From: JBOGXA01 sp050694175
GTDB taxonomy: Bacteria > Actinomycetota > CADDZG01 > WHSQ01
NCBI GenBank assembly: GCA_050694175.1
Contig: JBOGXA010000015.1
Coordinates: 1 to 64,000, forward strand
Length of the DNA stretch: 64,000 nt
Direction of reading: 5' to 3'
The translations under genes and the position numbers were made by a program. How positions within the stretch are numbered: the stretch's first letter is position 1; each line of letters begins with the position of its first letter. Below the pieces are notes generated by a model. It was not told the DNA's origin and did not search any database. It saw only the letters and a list, made by a program, of their open reading frames with translations. This document shows positions 43,228 through 51,875 of the stretch, in pieces.

Positions 43228-43809
43228 CTATTCGGTCACCACACTGTGTCGTCCCCGCCTCTGAGTCATGCGCGCGTAGACGAGATACGCAATCCCCGAG
43301 GCCAGCAGTATGTCTCCAACGCTCAGTACCTCTCGGAGAACGGCTATGGGAAGGACGTCCCCAAGCCACGGCAAGACGGTGTCGGAGTCGAGTCGTTCGT
43401 GCTTCAACCCCGCCTGCTCTAGCGAACGACCAATCCCCGCCGACCTGGAGGCATCCTCGTCCACCGGCATTGCACCGTTGAGCCCGATGACGAGCACGTT
43501 TAGAACTAGCCCGGTCCCCGCGAGCGCGACGCCGGGCAAGCGGAAGTTCGTGACCAGAAACGCCGCTACCAGACCATTGGAGACCAGGAGCACTGTCAGT
43601 TCCCAGCCGTCCGTCAGCCACGTCGGTGACCAGATCTGCGCGCCGATCTGAATCCCGAAGCCGAGCCACAACAGCCACAGAAACTTGAAGCGCGTGCTCG
43701 CCAGGCGTTCAATGGAGCCACGCCGCAGCAGACCGGCGACGACCGCCACCGCCGTGAGCGCGGCCGTCGTCAGCATGACGCTCTGCGAGTCCGAGCCATG
43801 CCCGAACAA
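43228..43809 (-). CDS. DUF5317 family membrane protein
   Basis: 193 residues, about five membrane segments. Family marks are LNGAMPVDE in the middle and LGDVLPIAVLREVLSVGDILLASG towards the end. The first eleven residues are hydrophilic; ATG 43776 (MLTTAALTAVAV) is an alternative start. DUF5317 proteins are small integral membrane proteins of actinobacteria with no known function. It is followed by a terminator and stands apart from the epimerase gene upstream by 22 bases, so both may share a transcript. Confidence 0.8.
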   Translation of the reverse strand: MFGHGSDSQSVMLTTAALTAVAVVAGLLRRGSIERLASTRFKFLWLLWLGFGIQIGAQIWSPTWLTDGWELTVLLVSNGLVAAFLVTNFRLPGVALAGTGLVLNVLVIGLNGAMPVDEDASRSAGIGRSLEQAGLKHERLDSDTVLPWLGDVLPIAVLREVLSVGDILLASGIAYLVYARMTQRRGRHSVVTE

Positions 43810-43831
43810 TACGTCCCGAGTGCTCGAAGGA

Positions 43832-44728
43832 TCAGTGCGAGACGGCCCAGCGAAGCGCGGACTCTATCTCCGGATGTTCGAACTCAAACCCTGACTCGAA
43901 CAGCCGCGTCGGAACCATGCGTTGTGACGCGAGCAGGAACTCCGAGGCCATGTCGGGCCCAAGCATGATCTTCATCGCGATCTCCGGCGCCGGGATGACA
44001 CTCGGACGCCTAAGCACGTGCCCGAGCGCCCGCGCGAACTCGGCTTGACGAACCGCATCTGGCGCGCACAGGTTGAACGGCCCGGCGAGCTCATCGTTTT
44101 CGAGGAGATGCAGCATGGCGCGGACCTCGTCGCGCAATGAGATCCACGGCAGATATTGGCGGCCCGAGCCCAACGGGCCGCCCACCCCGAGTCGGAACGG
44201 GATCAATAGTTTTTGCAGCGCCCCGCCCTCTTTGCTCAGCACGATCCCACTGCGCGTGCGCGCAACACGAACGCCCGCCCTCGAGGCCGGCTCCGTCGCG
44301 TCCTCCCACTGTCTGCAGACCTCCGCCAGAAAGCCGGTGCCCGGCGAACTCGACTCGGGCAGGGACTCGTCCCCTCGGTCTCCGTAATAGCCCGCGGCCG
44401 ACGCGCTCACGATCACGCGCGGTGGAGTACTCATGCCCGCCAACGTCTCGCTCAACAGATATGTGCCGCGCACCCGGCTATCGAGGATGCGCGCTTTGTG
44501 AGCAGCGTTCCACCGACGGCTTCCGATCCCGATGCCGGCCAGATGCACGACCCCATCGGTTCCCTCGAGGCCCTCCTTGTCGATCGTTCCCGCCTGCGGG
44601 TCCCACAGCACACGGCCGGCCCCAGGCTCGGACCTAACGAGGCGGCGGACTCCATGATCCCTCGCCCTCAACTCGGCCATGAGGGCGGACCCGATGAAGC
44701 CGCTCGAGCCGGTAACGAGCACTTCCAT
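43832..44728 (-). CDS. TIGR01777-type NAD(P)-dependent epimerase (SDR39U1-like)
   Basis: 298 residues from ATG 44728 (MEVLVTGSSGFIGSALM), the normal start of the family; a 75-codon upstream extension covers the antisense of the lipid kinase gene and is rejected. The Rossmann glycine motif is GSSGFIGS, the catalytic YxxxK region is shifted as usual in this group (SASAAGYYGDRGDE), and PWISLRDEVRAMLHLLE plus a C-terminal DUF1731-like segment (FNLCAPDAVRQAEFARALG) are present. Human SDR39U1 and bacterial YfcH are related; substrates are not established. It overlaps nothing and is divergent from the lipid kinase gene. Confidence 0.9.
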   Translation of the reverse strand: MEVLVTGSSGFIGSALMAELRARDHGVRRLVRSEPGAGRVLWDPQAGTIDKEGLEGTDGVVHLAGIGIGSRRWNAAHKARILDSRVRGTYLLSETLAGMSTPPRVIVSASAAGYYGDRGDESLPESSSPGTGFLAEVCRQWEDATEPASRAGVRVARTRSGIVLSKEGGALQKLLIPFRLGVGGPLGSGRQYLPWISLRDEVRAMLHLLENDELAGPFNLCAPDAVRQAEFARALGHVLRRPSVIPAPEIAMKIMLGPDMASEFLLASQRMVPTRLFESGFEFEHPEIESALRWAVSH

Positions 44729-44858
44729 GGTCGTAGTATGCGGCGCCGTGAAGTGATCCTCTCGAGGATCGCGTGAATTGTCGCAGTCGACGGGCCGAAG
44801 GCACGCTGACGTTGAAGCAAGGCCTCCGCCTGGAGGCCGCAGCGGAAAGACAGAGAAA

Positions 44859-45767
44859 GTGGAGAAGGTTCTTTTCATCTCGAACGCATATGCAGGGTCG
44901 GTGTCCGCGCCTACGAAAGAGGTCATCGTCAAAGCTCTACAGGCCGACTTCAAATTGGAAGTGGTCGAAACGACCGCTCGCGACCATGCGAGCGAGCTGG
45001 CGCGCGATGCCGTCGATCGCGCGTTTCATGCAGTACTGGTTTTCGGCGGGGACGGGACGATCAATGAGGCAGCGCAGGCGCTGGTCGGCTCCGACGTTGC
45101 GCTGGGAATTCTTCCCGGAGGAAGCACAAACGTAATGGCCCGTTCACTCGGAATACCGCGCGATCCCGTGGAGGCCACTGCGTTCGGGGCCGAGCGGTTG
45201 CGCTCCGGCACCACACGCCGGATACACGTCGGCCGGTTGGGCCATCGCTACTTCTTGTTCTCCGCCGGCATGGGACTCGACGCGGAGGTGGTCAAGCGGA
45301 TCGAGATGGACCCTGTTGCCAAACGAGAGCGTGGCGAGTGGTCTTTCCTTACTAATGCCCTCAAAGCCGCGTTCACACAGTATCGAGGCATGGACCCCTC
45401 GGTCACGCTCACGGTGGAGGGGGTCGAGCCGGCGAGAGTTGTGCTGGCCGTCTGCTGCAACGGCCGGCCCTTCACGTATTTCAAGCGGTTTCAGGTCGAT
45501 GCTCTCCCGCACGTGCGGCTCGACGGAGGGCTCGATTTCCTGGGCTTGATGCGAATCCGTTCCATGACCATTCCTCACATCGCGTGGAGTTTGTTCGTCA
45601 GTCGCTCCCACCCGCGCTGGCGGTCGGCCGTCTATCACCACGACGTCACGACCGGGTCGATGATCGCCGACGGGCCAATGCCCGTTCAGGTCGACGGCGA
45701 CTACATCGGTGAGCTCACCGAGGCGAGAATCGAGCTCGTACGCGACGCACTCAGCATCGCCGTCTAG
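44859..45767 (+). CDS. Diacylglycerol/lipid kinase family protein (YegS-like)
   Basis: About 302 residues from GTG 44859 (start of family homology, VEKVLFISNAYAG); the upstream TTG extension is unsupported. The DAGK catalytic domain has VFGGDGTINEAAQAL (nucleotide-binding GGDGT) and GILPGGSTNVMARSLGIP. The C-terminal NAD-kinase-like domain has FSAGMGLDAEVV, RVVLAVCCNGRPF and a final DGDYIGE. It should phosphorylate a lipid such as diacylglycerol or phosphatidylglycerol. No membrane segment, in keeping with a peripheral enzyme. Confidence 0.9.
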   Translation: MEKVLFISNAYAGSVSAPTKEVIVKALQADFKLEVVETTARDHASELARDAVDRAFHAVLVFGGDGTINEAAQALVGSDVALGILPGGSTNVMARSLGIPRDPVEATAFGAERLRSGTTRRIHVGRLGHRYFLFSAGMGLDAEVVKRIEMDPVAKRERGEWSFLTNALKAAFTQYRGMDPSVTLTVEGVEPARVVLAVCCNGRPFTYFKRFQVDALPHVRLDGGLDFLGLMRIRSMTIPHIAWSLFVSRSHPRWRSAVYHHDVTTGSMIADGPMPVQVDGDYIGELTEARIELVRDALSIAV

Positions 45768-45889
45768 TGAGGCATGGGAATTCCGGGTCGACCCGAGGGA
45801 TTGCTCCCGGTGGATATCGCTTAACCTGGAGGCGTAAGGAGCCGGCGCTCCGAGCGCTCCCGCTCTCCAACAAATCAGGAGTGATAACT

Positions 45890-47014
45890 ATGTCAATGCC
45901 CACTAGGGACCAGATTTCGGAGGTCCTGGGCGAGATCCAGGATCCCGAGCTGCACCGGGGTCTCAACGATCTGAACATGGTCCGCAATATCGCGATTGAG
46001 GGGCGGCGTGTTTCGACCCTGATCGCCCTGACTATCCCCGGGTGCCCACTCAAGTCTTACTTCACCGACGTCATTCCGGCAAAACTCAAGGAACGCTTCC
46101 CCGAGATCGAGCACGTGAACGTCGAGCTGACTTCGATGACGGAGGAGGAGCGTCAGGCCCTTATCGGCGGAATCCGCCAGGACGCACCCGCGCCGTTTGC
46201 CCGCTCGGACTCGCCCACCCAGGTCATTGCCGTCGGCTCGGGAAAAGGAGGGGTCGGAAAATCGACGACGACGGTCAACCTGGCCGCATCGCTTGCCAAG
46301 CTCGGTCACACCGTGGGACTGCTCGATGCCGACGTGTGGGGATTCTCGGTCCCGCGGATGATTGGAATCCACGAACGACCAACGGTGGTCGAAGACATGA
46401 TCATGCCGCCGGAGATGTTCGGTGTGAAAGTCGTGTCGATCGGCCTGTTTACGACCGAGGAGAACCCGGTTGTCTGGCGCGGGCCCATGCTCCACAAGGC
46501 GCTCCAGCAATTCCTGACGGACGTTCACTGGGACGAGCCCGACTATCTGCTTGTCGACCTTCCACCCGGCACGGGTGACGTCGCCATCTCGATGGCTCAG
46601 TTCCTTCCCGGCGCATCGATGGTGCTAGTCACGACCCCACAGGCGGTCGCCGAGAAGGTGGCACAGCGAGCCGGATTCATGGCCGAGAAGACGGGCCTCA
46701 AGCTCGTCGGCGTTGTCGAGAACATGTCCTACTTCCGCGGCGACGACGATGTTGTCTACCGGATCTTTGGCGAGGGTGGAGGGCAATCGTTGGCTCAACG
46801 GCTGGGTGTTCCGCTACTCGGTGAGATCCCGATCGATCCGGAGCTGAGGCGATTCGCCGACGTAGGTGCGCCGATAGTGCTTCAAGCCCCCGACAGCGAG
46901 GTGGCTCAAAGGCTCGACCAGACCGCCAAGGAACTCGTGAACCTCCTGCCGCCGAAGCCCAAGGCGTCGCGCCGCATCAACCTACCGATAGTCACGATGG
47001 CGCCCAACAACTGA
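45890..47014 (+). CDS. mrp: Mrp/ApbC-type iron-sulfur carrier ATPase
   Basis: 374 residues from ATG 45890 after AGGAG. The N-terminal MIP18/DUF59 domain (about 5-85, LGEIQDPELHRGLNDLNMV and TIPGCPLKSYF) is followed by the P-loop ATPase with GSGKGGVGKSTT, DADVWGFSVPRM, LLVDLPPGTGD and PQAVAEKVAQRA. The usual C-terminal CxxC that binds the transferable 4Fe-4S cluster is missing: the NMSYF motif is followed by RGDDDVVYRIFGEGGG. Most actinobacterial Mrp proteins share this substitution, so cluster binding, if any, uses other residues. It is two bases from deoC on the same strand. Confidence 0.92.
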   Translation: MSMPTRDQISEVLGEIQDPELHRGLNDLNMVRNIAIEGRRVSTLIALTIPGCPLKSYFTDVIPAKLKERFPEIEHVNVELTSMTEEERQALIGGIRQDAPAPFARSDSPTQVIAVGSGKGGVGKSTTTVNLAASLAKLGHTVGLLDADVWGFSVPRMIGIHERPTVVEDMIMPPEMFGVKVVSIGLFTTEENPVVWRGPMLHKALQQFLTDVHWDEPDYLLVDLPPGTGDVAISMAQFLPGASMVLVTTPQAVAEKVAQRAGFMAEKTGLKLVGVVENMSYFRGDDDVVYRIFGEGGGQSLAQRLGVPLLGEIPIDPELRRFADVGAPIVLQAPDSEVAQRLDQTAKELVNLLPPKPKASRRINLPIVTMAPNN

Positions 47015-47016
47015 CC

Positions 47017-47937
47017 ATGGCTCTCGCGGAATCGCTCTCGCCCGACATCGCCGATCGCATCGGCGGTTCGGTCGATGCGGTGGGTGCCGAAGAGCGCGCC
47101 GCGTCGCTGGCAGCGAGATCGATCAAGCGGGAGTCCAAGCTATGGGCTCTCGACCTAGCGGTGCGATGCTGCGACCTCACGACGCTCGAAGGAGTCGATT
47201 CACCGGGCAAGATCAGGCAACTCGCGTCAAAGGCGATCCGGCCCAATCCTGCCGACTCATCGATCCCGCACGTTGCTGCCCTGTGCGTGTATCCGCGCCT
47301 GGTGCCGGTGGCCGTAGATGCGCTCACGGGCTCGGGCGTCAAGGTCGCTTCGGTAGCGACCGCGTTTCCATCCGGACAGTCGTCTCTCGGGGTCCGAATC
47401 AAGGAGATCGAAGAGGCCGTCGCCGCCGGTGCGGACGAGATCGACATCGTCATCTCGCGCGGCGCGTTTCTGGCCGGCGACGAGAGTGCGGTCTTCGACG
47501 AGGTCGCGCGATCGAAGGAGGCCGCGGGGGCGGTGCACATAAAGGCGATCCTCGAGACTGGTGAGCTTGGTTCGTACGACAGAATCCGGCGCGCGTCGTT
47601 GGTGGCGATGGCCGCGGGGGCGGACACGATCAAGACGTCTACCGGCAAGATCAGTCCCGCTTCCACCCTTCCGTTTGCGCTTGTCATGGCCGAAGCCATC
47701 CGTGATTTCGCAGACTTCACAGGCCGGGAGGTCGGGCTGAAGGTCGCGGGAGGAATCCGCTCCGCCAAGGACGCGATTCGCTACCTTGTGATCGTGCACG
47801 AGACTCTTGGTGAGGACTGGCTTACACCGGATCGGTTCCGCATCGGCGCGTCGTCGTTACTCAACGACCTGTTGATGCAGATCGACAAACAACGCTCGGG
47901 GGTCTATTCAGATCCCGACCGCTACACACTGGACTGA
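47017..47937 (+). CDS. deoC: Deoxyribose-phosphate aldolase
   Basis: 306 residues. Cleaves 2-deoxyribose 5-phosphate to glyceraldehyde 3-phosphate and acetaldehyde. Class I DERA motifs: EIDIVISRGA (Asp), HIKAILETGEL, the Schiff-base Lys in DTIKTSTGK and the second Lys in GLKVAGGIR. The N-terminal 60 residues are longer than in the E. coli enzyme, as in actinobacterial DeoC. Two aldehyde dehydrogenase genes follow directly (six-base gap) and could remove the acetaldehyde. The matching nucleoside phosphorylases are at 59661-61711, but phosphopentomutase is not in the window. Confidence 0.93.
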   Translation: MALAESLSPDIADRIGGSVDAVGAEERAASLAARSIKRESKLWALDLAVRCCDLTTLEGVDSPGKIRQLASKAIRPNPADSSIPHVAALCVYPRLVPVAVDALTGSGVKVASVATAFPSGQSSLGVRIKEIEEAVAAGADEIDIVISRGAFLAGDESAVFDEVARSKEAAGAVHIKAILETGELGSYDRIRRASLVAMAAGADTIKTSTGKISPASTLPFALVMAEAIRDFADFTGREVGLKVAGGIRSAKDAIRYLVIVHETLGEDWLTPDRFRIGASSLLNDLLMQIDKQRSGVYSDPDRYTLD

Positions 47938-47942
47938 AACCC

Positions 47943-49493
47943 ATGACCAAATGGCAATACTCGCCGGCACCCGAATCAACGGAGATCGTCTCGATCAGGG
48001 ACACCTACGGGCTCTTCATCGACGGCGAATTCGTGGAACCAAGGGAGAACGACTACTTCAAGACGATCAACCCCGCGACCGAGGAGGTCCTCGCGGCGAT
48101 ACCCGAAGCCTCCGAGACCGACGTCGCCCGGGCGGTTGCCGCGGCGCGCTCCGCGTTCCCCAAGTGGTCGGGTCTGCCGGGTGTCGATCGCGCCAAATTC
48201 CTCTTCCGGATCGCTCGAGTGATACAGGAACGCAGTCGTGAGCTTGCTGTGCTCGAGTCGATGAACGGCGGGAAGCCGATAAAGGAGAGCCGCGACGTCG
48301 ACGTGCCACTCGTCGCAGCACACTTCTTCTATCACGCGGGTTGGGCCGACAAGCTCGAATACGCGTTCGGAGGGCGAACGACGCGCCCGCTGGGCGTGTG
48401 CGCCCAGATCATCCCGTGGAACTTCCCGCTTCTCATGCTTGCGTGGAAGATCGCGCCGGCGCTTGCGACGGGCAACACCGTCGTGCTCAAACCGGCCGAG
48501 ACCACGCCTCTTACCGCGCTCATGTTTGCGGAGATTTGCAATCAAGTCGACCTGCCACCCGGCGTCGTCAATATCGTGACGGGGGCGGGTGCGACTGGAG
48601 CCGCCCTTGTTCGTCATCCCGACGTGGACAAGGTTGCGTTTACGGGGTCGACCGAAGTTGGCAAGGAGATTCAGCGCACGCTCGCCGGCACCGGCAAACG
48701 CCTGACCTTGGAACTCGGCGGCAAGGCGGCTAACGTCATCTTCGACGACGCCCCGCTGGACCAGGCGGTGGAGGGAATCGTCAACGGCATCTTCTTCAAC
48801 CAGGGCCATGTTTGTTGTGCGGGCTCCCGTTTACTTGTTCAGGAATCGATTGCTGAACGCGTGATCGACAAACTGAAGAGAAGGTTGGCGACGTTGCGCC
48901 TCGGGGACCCGCTCGACAAGAACACCGACATCGGCGCGATCAACTCGCGTGACCAGCTCGACAAGATCAAGCGGCTGGTCGGCGTCGGTGTAGAGGAGGG
49001 CGCCGAGCTCTATCAAGCGGAGTGCGAGATCCCGCAGCGTGGGTTCTGGTTCCCGCCGACGGTCTTCACCGGCGTATCGCAATCACATCGCATCGCCCAA
49101 GAGGAGATCTTCGGACCCGTTCTGTCGGTGATGACGTTTCGGACGCCCGAGGAAGCGGTGGAGAAGGCCAACAACACTCCTTACGGTCTATCGGCCGGTG
49201 TGTGGACCGAGAAGGGCTCCCGCATCCTGTGGATGGCGGACCGCATGCGAGCCGGAGTCGTGTGGGCTAACACCTTCAATCGCTTCGACCCTGCTAGTCC
49301 CTTCGGTGGGTACAAGGAATCCGGATTCGGGCGCGAGGGCGGCCGCCACGGCCTCGAGTCCTACGTCGAGCTGGTCGGGACAAGCGGTCGTCTCGACGAG
49401 CGCGGGCATTACCTCCAGGCGGCGTCGATGCAAGCGATGCCGCCGGGTAGGAAGACCTCTTCAGAGGCCGTACCTGGGAGGAAAGAAACATGA
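47943..49493 (+). CDS. NAD(P)+-dependent aldehyde dehydrogenase
   Basis: 516 residues, complete family length. Rossmann and catalytic motifs: PWNFPLLMLAWKIAPALATGN, VAFTGSTEVGK, LTLELGGKAANVIFDD (Glu), NQGHVCCAGSRLLV (catalytic Cys), EEIFGPVLSV and SPFGGYKESGFGREGG. It resembles the retinal/betaine-type class. Placement directly after deoC suggests oxidation of the acetaldehyde made by DERA to acetate, which is an inference. It overlaps the next gene by four bases. Confidence 0.93.
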   Translation: MTKWQYSPAPESTEIVSIRDTYGLFIDGEFVEPRENDYFKTINPATEEVLAAIPEASETDVARAVAAARSAFPKWSGLPGVDRAKFLFRIARVIQERSRELAVLESMNGGKPIKESRDVDVPLVAAHFFYHAGWADKLEYAFGGRTTRPLGVCAQIIPWNFPLLMLAWKIAPALATGNTVVLKPAETTPLTALMFAEICNQVDLPPGVVNIVTGAGATGAALVRHPDVDKVAFTGSTEVGKEIQRTLAGTGKRLTLELGGKAANVIFDDAPLDQAVEGIVNGIFFNQGHVCCAGSRLLVQESIAERVIDKLKRRLATLRLGDPLDKNTDIGAINSRDQLDKIKRLVGVGVEEGAELYQAECEIPQRGFWFPPTVFTGVSQSHRIAQEEIFGPVLSVMTFRTPEEAVEKANNTPYGLSAGVWTEKGSRILWMADRMRAGVVWANTFNRFDPASPFGGYKESGFGREGGRHGLESYVELVGTSGRLDERGHYLQAASMQAMPPGRKTSSEAVPGRKET

Positions 49494-50326
49494 CCGAGCG
49501 CCTGACGGTTCGCAAGACGCACAAGCTGTACATCGGTGGGAAGTTCCCGCGCTCGGAGTCGGGCCGTTCCTACGAGATCAAGGGACAGGACGGCTCGTTT
49601 CTCGCCAACGCGGTGCGCGGGTCGCGCAAAGACGTGCGCGACGCCGTGGTCTCGGCACGCAAGGCGTGGCCCGGCTGGACAGCGCTGACCGCGTATAACC
49701 GCGGCCAGATCCTGTACCGGATCGCCGAGATCATGGAGGCTCGCCGCTCCGACCTCATCGAGGAGGTTGCACGCGCTGAGGGAGACGCGCTCGCGGCAAC
49801 GCAGGTCGAAGAGGCAATCGATCTGTGGGTCTGGTATGCGGGGTGGACCGACAAGATCGCGCAGGTCACCGGCGCGCTCAATCCCGTCGCAGGGCCCTAT
49901 TTCAACTTGACGGTCCCCGAGCCGACCGGCGTCACCGGCATCGTCGCCCCCGAGACTCCCGCTCTGCTCGGGCTGGTCGGCCGACTCGCCCCCGCGCTCT
50001 GCGCAGGCAACGCGGTGGTCGTCGTCGCCTCGGAACGGCATCCGCTGGTGGCGATCACCCTCGCCGAGTGTCTTGCCACCTCGGACGTGCCGGGCGGCGT
50101 CGTCAATATCCTGACGGGGCACAAGGCCGAGCTTGTATCGGTGCTCGCCGCGCACCTCGACGTCGACGCTATCGACGTCACGGGCGTAGACGACGCGATG
50201 CGAACCGAGGTCGAGACCGCGGCCGCGAACAACGTCAAACGCGTGCTCAGGGGAGGAGAACCGAGCCCCTACGAGGTCACGGCCGGCATGGACTTCAAGA
50301 CCGTGTGGCACCCCAAGGGAGCCTGA
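49490..50326 (+). CDS. Aldehyde dehydrogenase-like protein lacking the catalytic domain
   Basis: 278 residues, about half the family length. The N-terminal Rossmann part aligns with the upstream enzyme: HKLYIGGKFPRSESGRSYE, ALTAYNRGQILYRIAEIME, VEEAIDLWVWYAGWTDK, EPTGVTGIVAPE, APALCAGNAVVVVASERHP and GGVVNILTGHKAEL. After about residue 240 it diverges and ends in HPKGA; the Glu and catalytic Cys of the second half are absent, with no remnant visible downstream. It is therefore a pseudoenzyme, either a truncated gene or a subunit that pairs with the complete dehydrogenase. Codon-level translation overlap and a clean frame argue against simple decay. I believe the deoC-aldH-short-aldH order recurs in actinobacteria. 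Confidence 0.85.
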   Translation: MTERLTVRKTHKLYIGGKFPRSESGRSYEIKGQDGSFLANAVRGSRKDVRDAVVSARKAWPGWTALTAYNRGQILYRIAEIMEARRSDLIEEVARAEGDALAATQVEEAIDLWVWYAGWTDKIAQVTGALNPVAGPYFNLTVPEPTGVTGIVAPETPALLGLVGRLAPALCAGNAVVVVASERHPLVAITLAECLATSDVPGGVVNILTGHKAELVSVLAAHLDVDAIDVTGVDDAMRTEVETAAANNVKRVLRGGEPSPYEVTAGMDFKTVWHPKGA

Positions 50327-50382
50327 CGCGCTCAATCTCCATCGGTTGTGAGTTTGACGGGGATTATTGAGACCAACAAGCG

Positions 50383-51324
50383 ATGACGCGTGAGCTGACA
50401 CTCGCGCTGGCCGGAGACACGATGCTCGGGCGCGGTGTCGCCGAGGTGCTCGCTTCCGAGCCGGACCGGTCGCTGTTTTCCGACGAGATCGTCGAGATCA
50501 CCAACGCGGCCGACCTGTTCGTGCTCAATCTTGAGTGCTGCATCTCCGAGCGTGGCGAGCCGTGGCCGGCCCCCGGGAAACCGTTCTTCTTCAGGGCACC
50601 TCCCGCGGCCGCCGACGTGCTGGTGCGCCTCGGAGTTGACTGCGTGACCCTCGCCAACAACCACGCCCTCGACTTCGGTCACAACGCTTTGCTCGACACC
50701 TTTGACCATCTCGAGAGTGCAGGAATCAAATGGGTGGGGGCCGGACGCGACCTGGCCGGTGCTAGATCGTCGATCGAGATCCAAGCCGGCGACTTCGTTC
50801 TCTCCGTCGTGGGAGCTACCGATCATCCCGAGGACTTCGCGGCGCACGCCAACGTCCCCGGCGTGGCTTTCGCGGACCTCCGGGATGAAGTGCCTCGCTG
50901 GCTGATCGACGCGGTCGGGAAGGCGCGCGGGGATGCCGTTCTTGTCACTCCGCACTGGGGACCGAACATGACGTCGGGGCCGCTGCCCGAGATTCGGCGG
51001 GCGGCGTGTGCTCTCGTGGATGCGGGCGCGACCGCCGTGGCGGGTCACTCCGCGCACATCTTCCACGGAGTCGACGACTTCCACGGAGTCGACGACCGCA
51101 TCCTCTACGACCTCGGAGACTTCGTCGACGACTATGCGATCGATCCGATTTTGCGAAACGATCTCGGCATTCTGTGGCTCTTAAAGATGGACGAAGGGGG
51201 GCCGAAGGAACTGGAGGTCGTGCCCATCAAGCTCGACTACTGCCACACGCGCGTGGCGGACGGGGAGGACGCACGCTGGATAAGACGCGCCTTTTCCGCG
51301 CGCACCGACACGTTACGTGGATAG
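50383..51324 (+). CDS. CapA/PGA-capsule family metallophosphatase-like protein
   Basis: 313 residues without a signal peptide. The calcineurin-like CapA fold shows LALAGDTMLGRG, FVLNLECCIS, LANNHALDFG, LVTPHWGPNM and GHSAHIFHGVDD. These are the metal-binding Asp, Asn and His residues of the family, which is named for polyglutamate capsule synthesis but includes many soluble proteins of unknown role. A perfect 18-base tandem duplication (51061-51078 and 51079-51096) inserts an extra HGVDDF ahead of the RILYDLGDF strand. It has no ribosome binding site that stands out and no linked capsule genes. Confidence 0.88.
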   Translation: MTRELTLALAGDTMLGRGVAEVLASEPDRSLFSDEIVEITNAADLFVLNLECCISERGEPWPAPGKPFFFRAPPAAADVLVRLGVDCVTLANNHALDFGHNALLDTFDHLESAGIKWVGAGRDLAGARSSIEIQAGDFVLSVVGATDHPEDFAAHANVPGVAFADLRDEVPRWLIDAVGKARGDAVLVTPHWGPNMTSGPLPEIRRAACALVDAGATAVAGHSAHIFHGVDDFHGVDDRILYDLGDFVDDYAIDPILRNDLGILWLLKMDEGGPKELEVVPIKLDYCHTRVADGEDARWIRRAFSARTDTLRG

Positions 51325-51341
51325 TGGCGGATAAGAGCAGA

Positions 51342-51614
51342 TCAGCGTGACTTGCGGGCTCGTAGCAAGACGACGATGACCAGCAACAGGGCAAGCCAGC
51401 TAATCGCGCCTGGAGCCTCATCCCCTTCGACTGCCGACCCACTCTCCACGGAGATCACGAGTCCCGGATATGCGGTGCGCGCGGCACCTTCGGCCTCTTC
51501 GGCCGTGTCGTAGGTCTCGTTGCTGTCGAGCGCGACCTCTCCCGCCCGGTAACGCCACCGCCACCGCGCGTCGGTGGTCCGGAACAGCTCGACAACCTCA
51601 ATCAATCTTGTCAC
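51342..51614 (-). CDS. Small protein with a YegP-like (DUF1508) domain and a C-terminal membrane anchor
   Basis: 90 residues from GTG 51614, four bases after the stop of the upstream small gene. The first 65 residues resemble the YegP/DUF1508 fold (RWRWRYRAGEVALDSNETYDTAEEAEGAA), then a hydrophobic segment ISWLALLLVIVVLLRARKSR anchors it with a basic tail. YegP-like proteins are small antiparallel beta proteins without a known biochemical role. A likely operon with 51619-51831. Confidence 0.65.
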   Translation of the reverse strand: MTRLIEVVELFRTTDARWRWRYRAGEVALDSNETYDTAEEAEGAARTAYPGLVISVESGSAVEGDEAPGAISWLALLLVIVVLLRARKSR

Positions 51615-51618
51615 TGCA

Positions 51619-51831
51619 TCAGTAGAGGGGATACGGGAAACCGCCCGCGCAAGTCACCGAGTTCTCTGTGGCGTAATCACTGTGCGAGCACTCGTAAGCG
51701 AGGTATCCCTGAGCCACCGCGTACGCGAGGGCGGCGGCAAGCGCGAGTTCTGCGGTCACCACCGCGATGATCGTGAACCACGACGCGGCCGAGGCGTTTG
51801 GAGTTCGCATCTCTCGGCCCCCATTATCCAC
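51619..51831 (-). CDS. Small hypothetical membrane protein
   Basis: 70 residues from GTG 51831; ATG 51810 (MRTPNASAASWF) is an alternative. One membrane segment (WFTIIAVVTAELALAAALAYAV) is followed by a short exterior part with two cysteines (ECSHSDY, TCAGGFPYPLY) that could form a disulfide. I recognise no family. It is divergent from ctaC across about 45 bases and probably cotranscribed with the YegP-like gene. Confidence 0.55.
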   Translation of the reverse strand: MDNGGREMRTPNASAASWFTIIAVVTAELALAAALAYAVAQGYLAYECSHSDYATENSVTCAGGFPYPLY

Positions 51832-51875
51832 GGCGGTCCGATGAGCACGGTGCCCGCTCGCGGTATAACGAAAAG

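Noticed and set aside
44729..44953. N-terminal extension of the epimerase gene
   Set aside because: It runs antisense to the lipid kinase gene, and the Rossmann start METH-like ATG 44728 fits the family.
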